DNA of 13,676 bases, from the NCBI GenBank assembly GCA_900313765.1, contig OMSN01000016.1, forward strand, positions 1 through 13,676, given 5' to 3'. This stretch comes from an uncultured Eubacteriales bacterium (GTDB lineage Bacteria; Bacillota; Clostridia; Lachnospirales; Lachnospiraceae). The position numbers and the translations under genes were made by a program. Shown piece by piece: positions 1 through 6,740 of this stretch. Each line of letters opens with the position of its first letter. Positions within the stretch are counted from its first letter, which is position 1. Below the pieces are notes generated by a model. That model had not been told where the DNA came from. It made no database searches and was given only the letters and a program-made list of their open reading frames with translations.

Positions 1-550
1 TGCGCTCGCCGTTGCTGAGCCAGGTGATGGTCACCGGATGCCGGTCCGTGAGTTCATCCTCGTGGAAGGTGAGATAATTGGAGATATCTCTGTATACCAG
101 GATCTTCTCTCCCCCCATCGAAGTCATGATATCTCCCGGCTTCATACCGGCCTGCGCCATGGGATAATCTTCCGCAAGATATTCAATGACCGGGGCATCA
201 TAGCCCACCGAGCTGATGATCACGATGGAGAACAGAAAAGCGAGCAGAAAATTGAACAGGGGCCCGGCCGCAACGATCAGAAGCCGCTGCCAGACCTTCT
301 TTTCGCCAAATGAACCCTCTGTGCTGTCTTCCCCGTCTTCACCCTTCATCTGGCACGAGCCGCCGAAGGGCAGACATTTTACCGAATACCTGGTCCCGCT
401 TCGCCCGCTCACATGGCTCAGAAGCCTCGGTCCCATCCCAAGGGAAAATTCGACCACCTCCACACCGCACGCACGTGCCATGAGAAAATGCCCGAATTCA
501 TGAAACAGGATAATGATGCTGAACAGAATAACAGCGATAAGAATCTTCAT
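1..550 (-). CDS. rseP: RseP-type site-2 zinc metalloprotease, C-terminus cut by window edge
   Basis: This is an inner-membrane protease that cleaves transmembrane segments of anti-sigma factors and signal-peptide remnants. The visible 183 residues start with a membrane helix carrying HEFGH (residues 17-21), the HExxH zinc and catalytic motif. LPFGGSCQMKGED (60-72) and GPLFNF (96-101) follow, both usual in this family, then a second hydrophobic segment and the start of a PDZ domain (AGMKPGDIM, about 134-142). The second catalytic region (the NxxPxPxLDG motif) would lie beyond the left edge. The ATG at 550 has a GCGGAG-like ribosome site about ten bases upstream; the overlapping ATG at 554 is out of frame. 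It lies 22 bases after dxr, the standard order in Clostridia, so it is probably co-transcribed. The gene is partial because of the window, with no sign of breakage. Confidence 0.95.
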   Translation of the reverse strand, partial: MKILIAVILFSIIILFHEFGHFLMARACGVEVVEFSLGMGPRLLSHVSGRSGTRYSVKCLPFGGSCQMKGEDGEDSTEGSFGEKKVWQRLLIVAAGPLFNFLLAFLFSIVIISSVGYDAPVIEYLAEDYPMAQAGMKPGDIMTSMGGEKILVYRDISNYLTFHEDELTDRHPVTITWLSNGER

Positions 551-572
551 GCATGAATGCTCCGCTTATTTC

Positions 573-1706
573 TTATCCGACCTCTTCCCGGATCACCTTC
601 TCCACCTCCAGGATATCCTCCACAGACGGATCCGGTATGACGGTATGCTTATCCATACAGGTCTCGATAATATTCCAGATATCCGTGAACCGGATCTCAT
701 GGGCGAGGAATCTGGCGACAGCACACTCATTTGCCGCATTGAAGACCGTCGGCATCGTGCCGCCGGCTGCCATCGCGCGGTAGGCAAGGGGCAGACCGCG
801 GAAGGTCTCCATATCCGGTCTCTCGAAGGTCAGGCTCTTGAGCGCGAACAGATCGAGCCTCTCTGTATGCATCGGCCTTCTGTCCGGCCAGAACAGTGCA
901 TACTGGATCGGAAGCCTCATGTCCGGTGTTCCCATCTGCCCGATCACAGCGCCGTCCGTGAACTGGACCGCGGAGTGCAGCACACTTTGCGGATGGATCA
1001 CAACCTGGATGCGGTCTGTGTCCACTCCGAACAGCCAGCGGGCTTCCATGACTTCCATGCCTTTATTGATCAGCGTCGCGGAATCGATCGTGATCTTCTC
1101 TCCCATGTTCCAGATCGGATGCTTCAGCGCATCCTCCGGTGTTACCTGCTCCAGCTGGGATGTTGTATAGCCGCGGAACGGTCCTCCGGAGCATGTCAGG
1201 TAGATCTTCTCAATCCGTTCATTGTGCTCCCCGTTCAGGGACTGGAAGATCGCGCAATGCTCCGAATCTACCGGGAGTATACGCACTCCGCAGCGCTTTG
1301 CCATGGGCATGATGATATGGCCGGCCGTGACCAGCGTCTCTTTGTTGGCAAGGGCAATGTTTTTTCCTGCCTTGATTGCTTCTATTGTCGGACGGATACC
1401 GATCATTCCCACGATCGCGGTCACTGTGATCTCAGCGTCAGTGCCGGCTGCCATCTCGATCAGTCCGTCCATGCCTGCAAGGACGCGGACATCCGTATCA
1501 CGGACTCTCACTTTCAGGTCTTCTGCAGCCTGTTCGTCCCAGACTGCCGCAACAGACGGCTTGAATTCTCTGATCTGTTCCTCAAGTAACGCTATGTTCT
1601 GACCTGCTGCAAGTGCGGTGATCTTCAGATCCGGATTGTTCCTTGCAACATCCAGTGTCTGTGTCCCTATCGAACCTGTACTTCCCAGAATTGATATCTT
1701 TTTCAT
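573..1706 (-). CDS. dxr: 1-deoxy-D-xylulose 5-phosphate reductoisomerase
   Basis: This cytosolic enzyme converts 1-deoxy-D-xylulose 5-phosphate to 2-C-methyl-D-erythritol 4-phosphate with NADPH, the first committed step of the MEP isoprenoid pathway. At 377 residues it is close to the family norm. The N-terminus has the NADPH-binding GSTGSIGTQTLDV (8-20). LANKETLVTAG (119-129) follows, and then PVDSEH (145-150), whose D147 and E149 match metal ligands of the E. coli enzyme. NKGMEVMEARWLF (214-226) carries the third ligand at E218. The substrate-loop segment CSGGPFRG (172-179) is present, as is HPQSVLHSAV (238-247). All catalytic residues I looked for are intact. The ATG gives the canonical KKISILGSTGSIG start and has an AGAGAG ribosome site. 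It lies 96 bases after cdsA and 22 before rseP. Its product feeds the isoprenyl diphosphates used by the uppS product. Confidence 0.98.
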   Translation of the reverse strand: MKKISILGSTGSIGTQTLDVARNNPDLKITALAAGQNIALLEEQIREFKPSVAAVWDEQAAEDLKVRVRDTDVRVLAGMDGLIEMAAGTDAEITVTAIVGMIGIRPTIEAIKAGKNIALANKETLVTAGHIIMPMAKRCGVRILPVDSEHCAIFQSLNGEHNERIEKIYLTCSGGPFRGYTTSQLEQVTPEDALKHPIWNMGEKITIDSATLINKGMEVMEARWLFGVDTDRIQVVIHPQSVLHSAVQFTDGAVIGQMGTPDMRLPIQYALFWPDRRPMHTERLDLFALKSLTFERPDMETFRGLPLAYRAMAAGGTMPTVFNAANECAVARFLAHEIRFTDIWNIIETCMDKHTVIPDPSVEDILEVEKVIREEVG

Positions 1707-1760
1707 TAGTCTCTCTTTGCTCCGAAGCGCCAGGCATCCGGAGTCTGCTGTATTGTATGT

Positions 1761-1785
1761 TCAGTGTCAATTACTCAGTGTCAAT
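1761..1785 (-). repeat. 11-bp tandem direct repeat with two TTGACA boxes upstream of dxr
   Basis: On the minus strand ATTGACACTGA occurs twice, at 1785-1775 and 1771-1761, separated by three bases (period 14). Each copy contains a perfect TTGACA, the sigma-A -35 consensus. No good -10 lies at the ideal distance. TACAAT at 1757-1752 is 21 bases from the upstream box and too close to the other; AACATA at 1761-1756 has the right spacing but a poor match. It sits in the 96-base gap between cdsA and dxr. It could be an internal promoter, a pair of operator half-sites, or a local slippage duplication. Confidence 0.55.
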
Positions 1786-1802
1786 ATCCATATACTGTCC
1801 GG

Positions 1803-2612
1803 TCAGCCGAATGCATAGGCCAGAAGGTATATGATCGGTGCCGTGATGATAACAGAATCAAACCTGTCCAGAATACCACCATGGCCCGGGATGAGTCTAC
1901 CATAATCTTTAATATTGTGGTTTCTTTTGATTGCAGACGCTGCCAGATCTCCCACCATTGAGATCAAGGCGCCCACCGCCCCTATCATGGCAAACACCAG
2001 AATCTTGTTGCCTCCGTTGATCATAAACCTGCCGACAATGGCGGCGTAGATCATTCCGAACACCGCAGCGCTGGCAACTCCGCCGACTGCGCCTTCCACG
2101 GACTTCTTCGGGCTCAGGACCGGTGCCATCTTGTGTTTTCCGAACAGGCGGCCGAATACGTATGCCATTGTATCACATCCCCAGGAGCAGATCACAATCA
2201 GCCATACCGTAAACATCCCGTCGGGCAGTTCCCTGGTCTGATAAATGAAACTCAGGCACACTGCCACATAAGCGATACCGAAGAACGCTGTCATAACTTC
2301 GTCCGCATGGTATCGCGGATAGGTGAAGACATAGACAAATAAAAGAGCAATCATATCCGCGATCAGGACGCCCAGAAGATAGTCCTGCATCTTCAGAAAT
2401 ACAAGGACGTAATAGGCGACAGCTCCCAGATACGCGACAAGGGTCAGCAGATTCATCCTTCCCTTCACGATCCCTGTCGCACGATACAGTTCAAACATAC
2501 CGATCAGGGAGATCAGAAGAAGAAATACGAACAGGACCGGCCCGCTCAGGCAGATCGTCGTGATCAGCATGGCCAGCAGTACGATTCCGCTGATAAGTCT
2601 TGTTACAAACAT
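1803..2612 (-). CDS. cdsA: Phosphatidate cytidylyltransferase (CDP-diacylglycerol synthase)
   Basis: This integral membrane enzyme makes CDP-diacylglycerol from phosphatidic acid and CTP, the branch point for bacterial phospholipids. The 269-residue length is typical. About eight hydrophobic segments span the chain, with the first two near residues 8-40. The family signature lies at 226-252: it begins SAIKR, then KD at 235-236, and ends in PGHGGILDRFD, with the conserved HGG and DRxD intact. A second conserved stretch at 144-178 includes FGRLFGKHKMAPVLSPKKS. The ATG at 2612 has a GAGGAGG ribosome site inside the end of uppS, and only three bases separate the two genes, so translation is probably coupled. 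The short, acidic C-terminus of UppS (EEDEEV) partly reflects the bases needed for this ribosome site. Confidence 0.97.
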   Translation of the reverse strand: MFVTRLISGIVLLAMLITTICLSGPVLFVFLLLISLIGMFELYRATGIVKGRMNLLTLVAYLGAVAYYVLVFLKMQDYLLGVLIADMIALLFVYVFTYPRYHADEVMTAFFGIAYVAVCLSFIYQTRELPDGMFTVWLIVICSWGCDTMAYVFGRLFGKHKMAPVLSPKKSVEGAVGGVASAAVFGMIYAAIVGRFMINGGNKILVFAMIGAVGALISMVGDLAASAIKRNHNIKDYGRLIPGHGGILDRFDSVIITAPIIYLLAYAFG

Positions 2613-2615
2613 GAT

Positions 2616-3347
2616 TCAATGTACCTCCTCGTCTTCCTCACCCTTTTTGAGTCCGCCGAACCGGCGTGTTCTCTGATTATATGCCTCGATGGCAAGTTCC
2701 AGGTCCTTTTTGGAGAATGCAGGCCACGGGGTCTGTGTAAAATAAAGCTCCGCATAGGCAAGCTGCCACATCAGGTAATTGCTCAGACGCTGTTCTCCGC
2801 TGGTCCGGATCAGCAGATCCGGATCCGGGATATCCGCTGTATCCAGATAGGAAGCAAACAGCTCTTCCGTGATCTGCGAGGGATCCTGGATGCTGCCGTC
2901 CCTGGCATCTGCAGCGATCCTGCGGACTGCCCGCACGATCTCGTCTCTGCTTCCGTAATTGATCGCCAGCTGGAAATTCAGTCCCGTATTGTTTCTGGAG
3001 CTCTCCACCAGCTCGCGCAGGTTCTTCTGCAAGACATCATCCAGCGCGGAGGGATCTCCGAGTACCCGGCATCTCATATTATTCTCACGGGCCTGCCGGA
3101 TCGCAGTGCGGGTATAGCTGTGGAACAGGTTCATCAGTGCCCTGACTTCATCCTGGTTCCTGCGCCAGTTCTCCGTGGAGAACAGGTACACGGTCAGATA
3201 CCGGATCCCCAGTTCATCGGCCGCTCTGCAGATAACCTCCACATTTGCCGCCCCCTTGACATGTCCGTAATTGCGGGGCATCTTTTTGGATTTGGCCCAT
3301 CTGCCGTTTCCGTCCAGTATGATCGCCACATGGCGCGGTATATCCAT
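2616..3347 (-). CDS. uppS: Undecaprenyl diphosphate synthase (cis-prenyltransferase)
   Basis: This enzyme condenses isopentenyl diphosphate onto farnesyl diphosphate to give the C55 lipid carrier for peptidoglycan, teichoic acids and surface glycans. The 243 residues cover the complete family fold. DGNGRWA (12-18) holds the catalytic aspartate D12. STENW (57-61), INYGSRDEI (129-137) and DLLIRTSGEQRLSN (177-190), followed by WQLAYAELYF, form the substrate and metal regions. RRFGGL (228-233) closes the conserved part. The residue before D12 is Leu where many homologues have Met, a mild substitution. The ATG has an AAAGGAGAGG ribosome site just upstream. The gene lies 119 bases after frr, a gap that contains a hairpin and a possible small ORF, and three bases before cdsA. 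The isoprenyl transferase name is secure; C55 rather than another chain length is inferred from its lone housekeeping position. Confidence 0.96.
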   Translation of the reverse strand: MDIPRHVAIILDGNGRWAKSKKMPRNYGHVKGAANVEVICRAADELGIRYLTVYLFSTENWRRNQDEVRALMNLFHSYTRTAIRQARENNMRCRVLGDPSALDDVLQKNLRELVESSRNNTGLNFQLAINYGSRDEIVRAVRRIAADARDGSIQDPSQITEELFASYLDTADIPDPDLLIRTSGEQRLSNYLMWQLAYAELYFTQTPWPAFSKKDLELAIEAYNQRTRRFGGLKKGEEDEEVH

Positions 3348-3359
3348 AGTCCTCTCCTT

Positions 3360-3467
3360 TTATGTCACTTCCGGCAGCAGATTGGCTGTGCCCTGTCGGC
3401 ATTGCGATAAGGCTGCCGCACGGATATCCGTCACGACAGCCTCCGGGTTCACAATATGCATGGTCAT
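3360..3467 (-). CDS. Possible 35-residue ORF between frr and uppS (unrecognised)
   Basis: An ATG overlaps the frr stop as TGATG, the classical layout for coupled re-initiation. It opens a 35-codon frame that ends in TAA at 3362-3360, 12 bases before the uppS start. The frame is the same as that of uppS, so only one stop and four codons separate them. The product would begin MTMHIVNPEAVVTDIR and contains one Cys; I recognise no domain, signal peptide or membrane segment. There is no independent ribosome site. A strong hairpin (3410-3442) falls inside the frame. It may be a real coupled leader peptide, the remains of an UppS N-terminal extension, or chance. Confidence is low. Confidence 0.2.
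   Translation of the reverse strand: MTMHIVNPEAVVTDIRAAALSQCRQGTANLLPEVT
3410..3442 (-). promoter_or_regulatory. Strong mRNA hairpin in the frr-uppS gap
   Basis: The minus-strand transcript reads AGGCUGUCGUG, then a perfect 12-base palindrome ACGGAUAUCCGU, then GCGGCAGCCU. The arms pair over ten base pairs, including two U-G wobbles. A single bulged G follows, then four or more further pairs capped by an AUAU loop. The wobble positions would be C-A mismatches in the opposite transcript, so the structure fits the operon mRNA best. No U-run follows, so it is not a standard intrinsic terminator. An RNA-processing, stability or attenuation role between frr and uppS is inferred. Confidence 0.5.
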
Positions 3468-4015
3468 CAGACAGTAAGGATATCTTTCGACTTCTCCTCC
3501 ACCATCTTATCGATCTCTTTGATCTTCTTGTCCGTTTCCTTCTGAAGGTCATCCTGAAGATCCGCGACTTCGTCCTCGGAGATCTCATCCTTCAGCTTCT
3601 TGAATGACTTGTCTGCGTCACGGCGGATATTGCGAACGGCAACCTTCGCTTCCTCACCTTTCTTCTTGACATCCTTGGTAAGTTCTTTTCTTCTCTCCTC
3701 GGTAAGTTCCGGGAAGATCAGGCGGATGACCTTGCCGTCCGTATTCGGGTTGATTCCTATATCAGCCATATTGATCGCCTTTATGATCTCCTTAATCATA
3801 TTCGGCTCCCACGGAGCGATCTGGAGAATCCTGGCCTCTGGAACGGTGATATTGCCGACCTGGGAAACCGGCACCTGTGATCCGTAATAGTCAACACGTA
3901 CCTTATTCAGGATCGCCGGATTCGCGCGTCCTGCACGAATGGTCTTGAATTCCTCTTCCAGGTTCGAAAGTGTCTTCCCCATCTTCTCGACATAAGGTGT
4001 CAGTCTGTTATCCAT
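3467..4015 (-). CDS. frr: Ribosome recycling factor
   Basis: RRF acts with EF-G to split the post-termination ribosome. The 182-residue product matches the usual length of about 185. Counting from the upstream in-frame ATG at 4021, typical RRF segments are TIRAGRANPAILNKV (27-41), the central beta-domain YYGSQVPVSQVGNI (45-58), EARILQIAPWEPNMIKEI (62-79), NTDGKVIRL (93-101) and the charged helix ELTEERRKEL (105-114). The rest is the long Lys/Glu-rich helical bundle. I chose the ATG at 4015 because the AAGAAAGGGG ribosome site is about seven bases from it but only one base from the ATG at 4021. The gene is immediately downstream of pyrH in the usual pyrH-frr arrangement. Confidence 0.97.
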   Translation of the reverse strand: MDNRLTPYVEKMGKTLSNLEEEFKTIRAGRANPAILNKVRVDYYGSQVPVSQVGNITVPEARILQIAPWEPNMIKEIIKAINMADIGINPNTDGKVIRLIFPELTEERRKELTKDVKKKGEEAKVAVRNIRRDADKSFKKLKDEISEDEVADLQDDLQKETDKKIKEIDKMVEEKSKDILTV

Positions 4016-4034
4016 TGCCATACCCCTTTCTTGT

Positions 4035-4730
4035 TTATACTGTGACGGAAGTCCCGTCGATCGTTCCTTCTACAGCTCTGAGAATGCTGTTCTCCTGGTT
4101 CAGTCCGAACACATACATCGGCATCCTGTTGTCCCTTGCAAGAATGGAAGCCGTCATATCCACGACTTTCAGGTTCTTTGCGATCACCTCATCGATGGAG
4201 ACGCTGGAGTACTTCTTCGCATTCGGGTTGTCCTTCGGGTCATCGTCGTACACGCCGTCGATCGCCTTCGCCAGCAGGATCACATCCGCCTCGATCTCGA
4301 TCGCCCGAAGAAGCGTCGCTGTATCCGTTGAGAAATAAGGATGTCCGATTCCGCCTGCAAAAAAAACGATCTCGCCCTGCTCCAGCGCATTTACCGCTTC
4401 TTCTTTTGAGAACAGCTGTGTGAAGCTTCCGCACACAAACGGTGTCATGACTCTCGTCTTCATCCCTGCCGCACGGAATATATCTGCAACATAGATGCAG
4501 TTCATGACCGTCGCCAGCATTCCAATCTGGTCTGCCCTGGTGCGGTCCATATTCCCGCTGGTACGTCCTCTCCAGAAGTTCCCGCCGCCGGTCACGACAG
4601 CGATCTGGATCCCTTTCTCAGACAGGCTCCTGACCTGCTGCGCAATCCCCATCACGGTATCTTCATCAAACCCGGTCTTCTTCTCCCCGGCAAGAGCTTC
4701 TCCGCTCAGCTTCAGCAGAACTCTCTTCAT
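4035..4730 (-). CDS. pyrH: UMP kinase (uridylate kinase)
   Basis: This cytosolic, hexameric amino-acid-kinase-family enzyme phosphorylates UMP to UDP in pyrimidine nucleotide synthesis. The 231 residues are complete. The N-terminal RVLLKLSGEAL (3-13) is the phosphate-binding strand and loop. VVTGGGNFWRGR (45-56) is the glycine-rich loop, and MDRTRADQIGMLATVMN (61-77) and FFAGGIGHPYFSTDTA (123-138) are hallmark UMP-kinase segments. LAKAIDGVYDDDPK (153-166) binds nucleotide. The ATG has an AGAAGGAGA ribosome site about eight bases upstream. It precedes frr by about 20 bases. In many bacteria tsf sits directly upstream; here an L,D-transpeptidase gene does, and a promoter candidate in the 129-base gap suggests that pyrH starts its own transcript. 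Confidence 0.98.
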   Translation of the reverse strand: MKRVLLKLSGEALAGEKKTGFDEDTVMGIAQQVRSLSEKGIQIAVVTGGGNFWRGRTSGNMDRTRADQIGMLATVMNCIYVADIFRAAGMKTRVMTPFVCGSFTQLFSKEEAVNALEQGEIVFFAGGIGHPYFSTDTATLLRAIEIEADVILLAKAIDGVYDDDPKDNPNAKKYSSVSIDEVIAKNLKVVDMTASILARDNRMPMYVFGLNQENSILRAVEGTIDGTSVTV

Positions 4731-4806
4731 AAGTATGTCTCCTTCTGTGATAGCGCCGGCAGCCTGCTGTCTGCAGACCGGGGCGGCATGAAAACCTGAC
4801 TAAGCC

Positions 4807-4815
4807 ATCATACCA
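4807..4815 (-). promoter_or_regulatory. pyrH: Extended -10 promoter candidate for the pyrH operon
   Basis: On the minus strand TGGTATGAT provides the TGn extension (4815-4813) plus a TATGAT -10 hexamer (4812-4807), five of six bases matching consensus. No good -35 is visible at 17 bases, which extended -10 promoters tolerate. Transcription would start near 4800, leaving a leader of about 70 bases before the pyrH ATG. A small inverted repeat (TTCCA-tag-TGGAA, 4831-4843) lies where the -35 would be and could be an operator. Confidence 0.45.
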
Positions 4816-4859
4816 TACCGCAGTCTTCAATTCCATAGTGGAAAATGCACATCCGTCCG

Positions 4860-5588
4860 TCAGTAAATTAATACCGCGGTCTTCTTCGGGACATGTTCAT
4901 AGACCCACTGGGCATTTCCTGAAGTCAGACGAATGCAGCTGTGCGATACGGTATGGTTCCCCAGGATCTTTTTGTTCAGAGTCCCAGGCCACCTGTGGAT
5001 ACCGCTCCCGCACACTTCCGTGTAGTATTTGCATCCACTGACCCACATTTTCTTGAAATCGATTACCTTCCATCCGGTCGGGGTGGGGGTGGATGCCTTA
5101 CCTGTCGAACACTGGAAGGTCTTCACCAGACTCCATTGCCCTTTGGAACCCCTGTAAATATTGACCCTCTGTTTGTCCAGACTGATCCAGACTATCCATC
5201 CTGTCTTGCTGGAGGCGTTTTTCAGGCGATTAATGAAATGCTCCTTCGTCAGCCTGTTGTAATCCCCCTGCGACTGTGAAGTAGCCAGGTCTTTCTTGTA
5301 GGAGAGCCAGGAATTCGGTGCCTTGAATACAACATCCTTATACTTCACCACACTCTTGGAATGCACATTCCGCTGGATCACGACCACGGATGTGCCCCTC
5401 TTGATCTTCTTCCCCTGTGTTTTCACATCTCTGCGCAGAGTAGCTTTCCAGTAGAGGGTATGAACCTTCTGGATCTGCTGATCTGCGGGAACCTGCCTCA
5501 CTTGTGCTGCAAGCATTCCTGCAAACAGGATGATCACGAAGACAAGCACTTTCTTTTTCCATTGAGTTCCCAGACTCTTATGACTCAT
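4860..5588 (-). CDS. Membrane-anchored L,D-transpeptidase (YkuD domain)
   Basis: YkuD-family enzymes form 3-3 cross-links in peptidoglycan or attach proteins to it, acting outside the membrane through a catalytic cysteine. The 242-residue product has a basic N-terminus (KKK, 11-13) and one hydrophobic segment (14-29) that may be an anchor or uncleaved signal. A poorly conserved region of about 100 residues follows, and then the catalytic domain (about 130-242). In it TPTPTGWKVI (167-176), SGIHRWPG (195-202) and SHSCIRLTSGNAQWVY (215-230) are recognisable, with H216 and C218 in the active-site motif. The common form of this motif is [ST]HGC; here Ser replaces the Gly. The ATG has an AGGA site about nine bases upstream. 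No terminator is visible before pyrH. Family is secure, exact substrate unknown. Confidence 0.9.
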   Translation of the reverse strand: MSHKSLGTQWKKKVLVFVIILFAGMLAAQVRQVPADQQIQKVHTLYWKATLRRDVKTQGKKIKRGTSVVVIQRNVHSKSVVKYKDVVFKAPNSWLSYKKDLATSQSQGDYNRLTKEHFINRLKNASSKTGWIVWISLDKQRVNIYRGSKGQWSLVKTFQCSTGKASTPTPTGWKVIDFKKMWVSGCKYYTEVCGSGIHRWPGTLNKKILGNHTVSHSCIRLTSGNAQWVYEHVPKKTAVLIY

Positions 5589-5589
5589 T

Positions 5590-5618
5590 TTGACGTTTCC
5601 TGCCTGTTCTTATATAAT
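5590..5618 (+). promoter_or_regulatory. Near-consensus sigma-A promoter for the acyltransferase gene
   Basis: TTGACG at 5590-5595 (five of six) is followed by exactly 17 bases and a perfect TATAAT at 5613-5618. Transcription should begin near 5625. The leader is about 35 bases and carries AGGAGG at 5644-5649, ten bases before the ATG at 5660. The -35 lies almost against the start codon of the divergent L,D-transpeptidase gene, whose own promoter must overlap this region; I see no clear one for it. Confidence 0.85.
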
Positions 5619-5659
5619 TTTTCCAGTAATAATTAGTTGTATGAGGAGGAGCATTTAAC

Positions 5660-6712
5660 ATGAATGCGGATAACTATTTCAGCAAACGCGTCACTCTCAC
5701 TGCCAAAGGGATCGCAGTCGTTCTCATGCTGTTCCACCATCTGTTCTATGATGCGCCGGGACTTGTCGACCGTTATGCCGTCTCAGCAAAGCCTCTTCCG
5801 TGGCCAGTCCTGAACAGCCTCAGTTTCTATGGCAAGATCTGTGTGGCGATCTTCGTTTTCCTCACTGGCTACGGGATGTCGGTCAACCTCGGGCCGAAAA
5901 ACACTGTGCACAGACAGCGCTATGCCATATCCCGCTTTCTGAAGCTGGAATGCGGATTCATCTTTATCTATCTGCTGACGATCCTCTCATCCTTCCTCGC
6001 CCCGAACCGTCTTGCGGCCTATTTTACAGAAGGACACGCAAAAGGAATCCTTCTGATGGCGTTTGACGCAGTGGGACTCGCCAATTTCTTCGGAACACCG
6101 ACTTACAACGGCACCTGGTGGTATATGTCCTTTGCGATCTTCCTGATCTTCCTGATGCCCATTGCAGTGAAACTGCACGAACAGTTCGGAATCTGCATGG
6201 TCGCCATTGCTGCGCTGATCACTGACTTCGGGATCGACGCCTCCAGAGCGTTCGCCGTCTACCTGTTCAGCCTGTCTCTGGGCATCTGGGCCGCACAGAG
6301 CGGCGCTGCCGGAAAGATCCGTTCCAGATGTCAGAACACTGGGGCAAAATGGCTCTTTCTGGCCGTCTCCCTGATCCTCTTTGTACTCTTCTCGGCGATC
6401 CGAATCAAATGGGGTTACTATACCTGGACAGACGGCCTGATCTGCCTGACTTTCCTCGCTTTCCTGTTTATACTGATCGACCTGATCGGTGTCAGGCTGC
6501 GTCTGATGGAAGTATTCGGAAAGTATTCCATGACCATCTTCCTCACGCACACCCTGATCTATAACCACTACTTCTCCAGCTTCATCTATGCGCCGAAGAA
6601 CTGGTTCCTGATCCTGCTGCTTCTTGCTGCGGTATCCCTCGGGTGCGCATTTGCGATAGAAGGTCTGCGAAGGCTGGTCCGCTGGGACAGCCTGCCCATA
6701 TGGCATATCTGA
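5660..6712 (+). CDS. Integral membrane acyltransferase (Acyl_transf_3 family)
   Basis: Members of this family move acyl groups, often acetyl, across or at the membrane onto sugars of surface polymers, peptidoglycan or lipids. The 350-residue product is almost wholly hydrophobic, with about ten membrane segments. The family hallmarks are an N-terminal helix with a His pair (LMLFHHLFY, 22-30), FLTGYGMSV (67-75), GTWWYMSFAI (151-160) and a C-terminal KYSMTIFLTHTL (288-299). No SGNH-type extracytoplasmic domain is attached, so it resembles the stand-alone form. It has its own strong promoter and an ideal AGGAGG site. It stands alone between an L,D-transpeptidase and a converging glycan-type cluster, which suggests O-acylation of an envelope glycan. 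The acceptor cannot be read from the sequence. Confidence 0.85.
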   Translation: MNADNYFSKRVTLTAKGIAVVLMLFHHLFYDAPGLVDRYAVSAKPLPWPVLNSLSFYGKICVAIFVFLTGYGMSVNLGPKNTVHRQRYAISRFLKLECGFIFIYLLTILSSFLAPNRLAAYFTEGHAKGILLMAFDAVGLANFFGTPTYNGTWWYMSFAIFLIFLMPIAVKLHEQFGICMVAIAALITDFGIDASRAFAVYLFSLSLGIWAAQSGAAGKIRSRCQNTGAKWLFLAVSLILFVLFSAIRIKWGYYTWTDGLICLTFLAFLFILIDLIGVRLRLMEVFGKYSMTIFLTHTLIYNHYFSSFIYAPKNWFLILLLLAAVSLGCAFAIEGLRRLVRWDSLPIWHI

Positions 6713-6740
6713 AACGGAGCGAGTGCCTGCCACCCGCTCA

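Noticed and set aside
513..1589. 358-codon open frame on the plus strand
   Set aside because: It lies fully antisense to dxr, whose catalytic motifs are all intact, and its product (rich in His, Arg, Cys and Asp) resembles no family. It is a codon-bias shadow.
2619..3410. 263-codon plus-strand frame
   Set aside because: It is antisense to uppS, which has every family signature, and it shows no recognisable domain or good ribosome site.
4016..4021. Upstream ATG of frr at 4021
   Set aside because: The ribosome site AAGAAAGGGG would be only one base away from it, while it is about seven bases from the ATG at 4015, so the shorter start is preferred. The difference is two residues.
4731..4800. 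Riboswitch or attenuator in the pyrH leader
   Set aside because: GC-rich segments can form only short, bulged helices (for example GCAG with CTGC) and no terminator-antiterminator pair or known riboswitch core was recognised.
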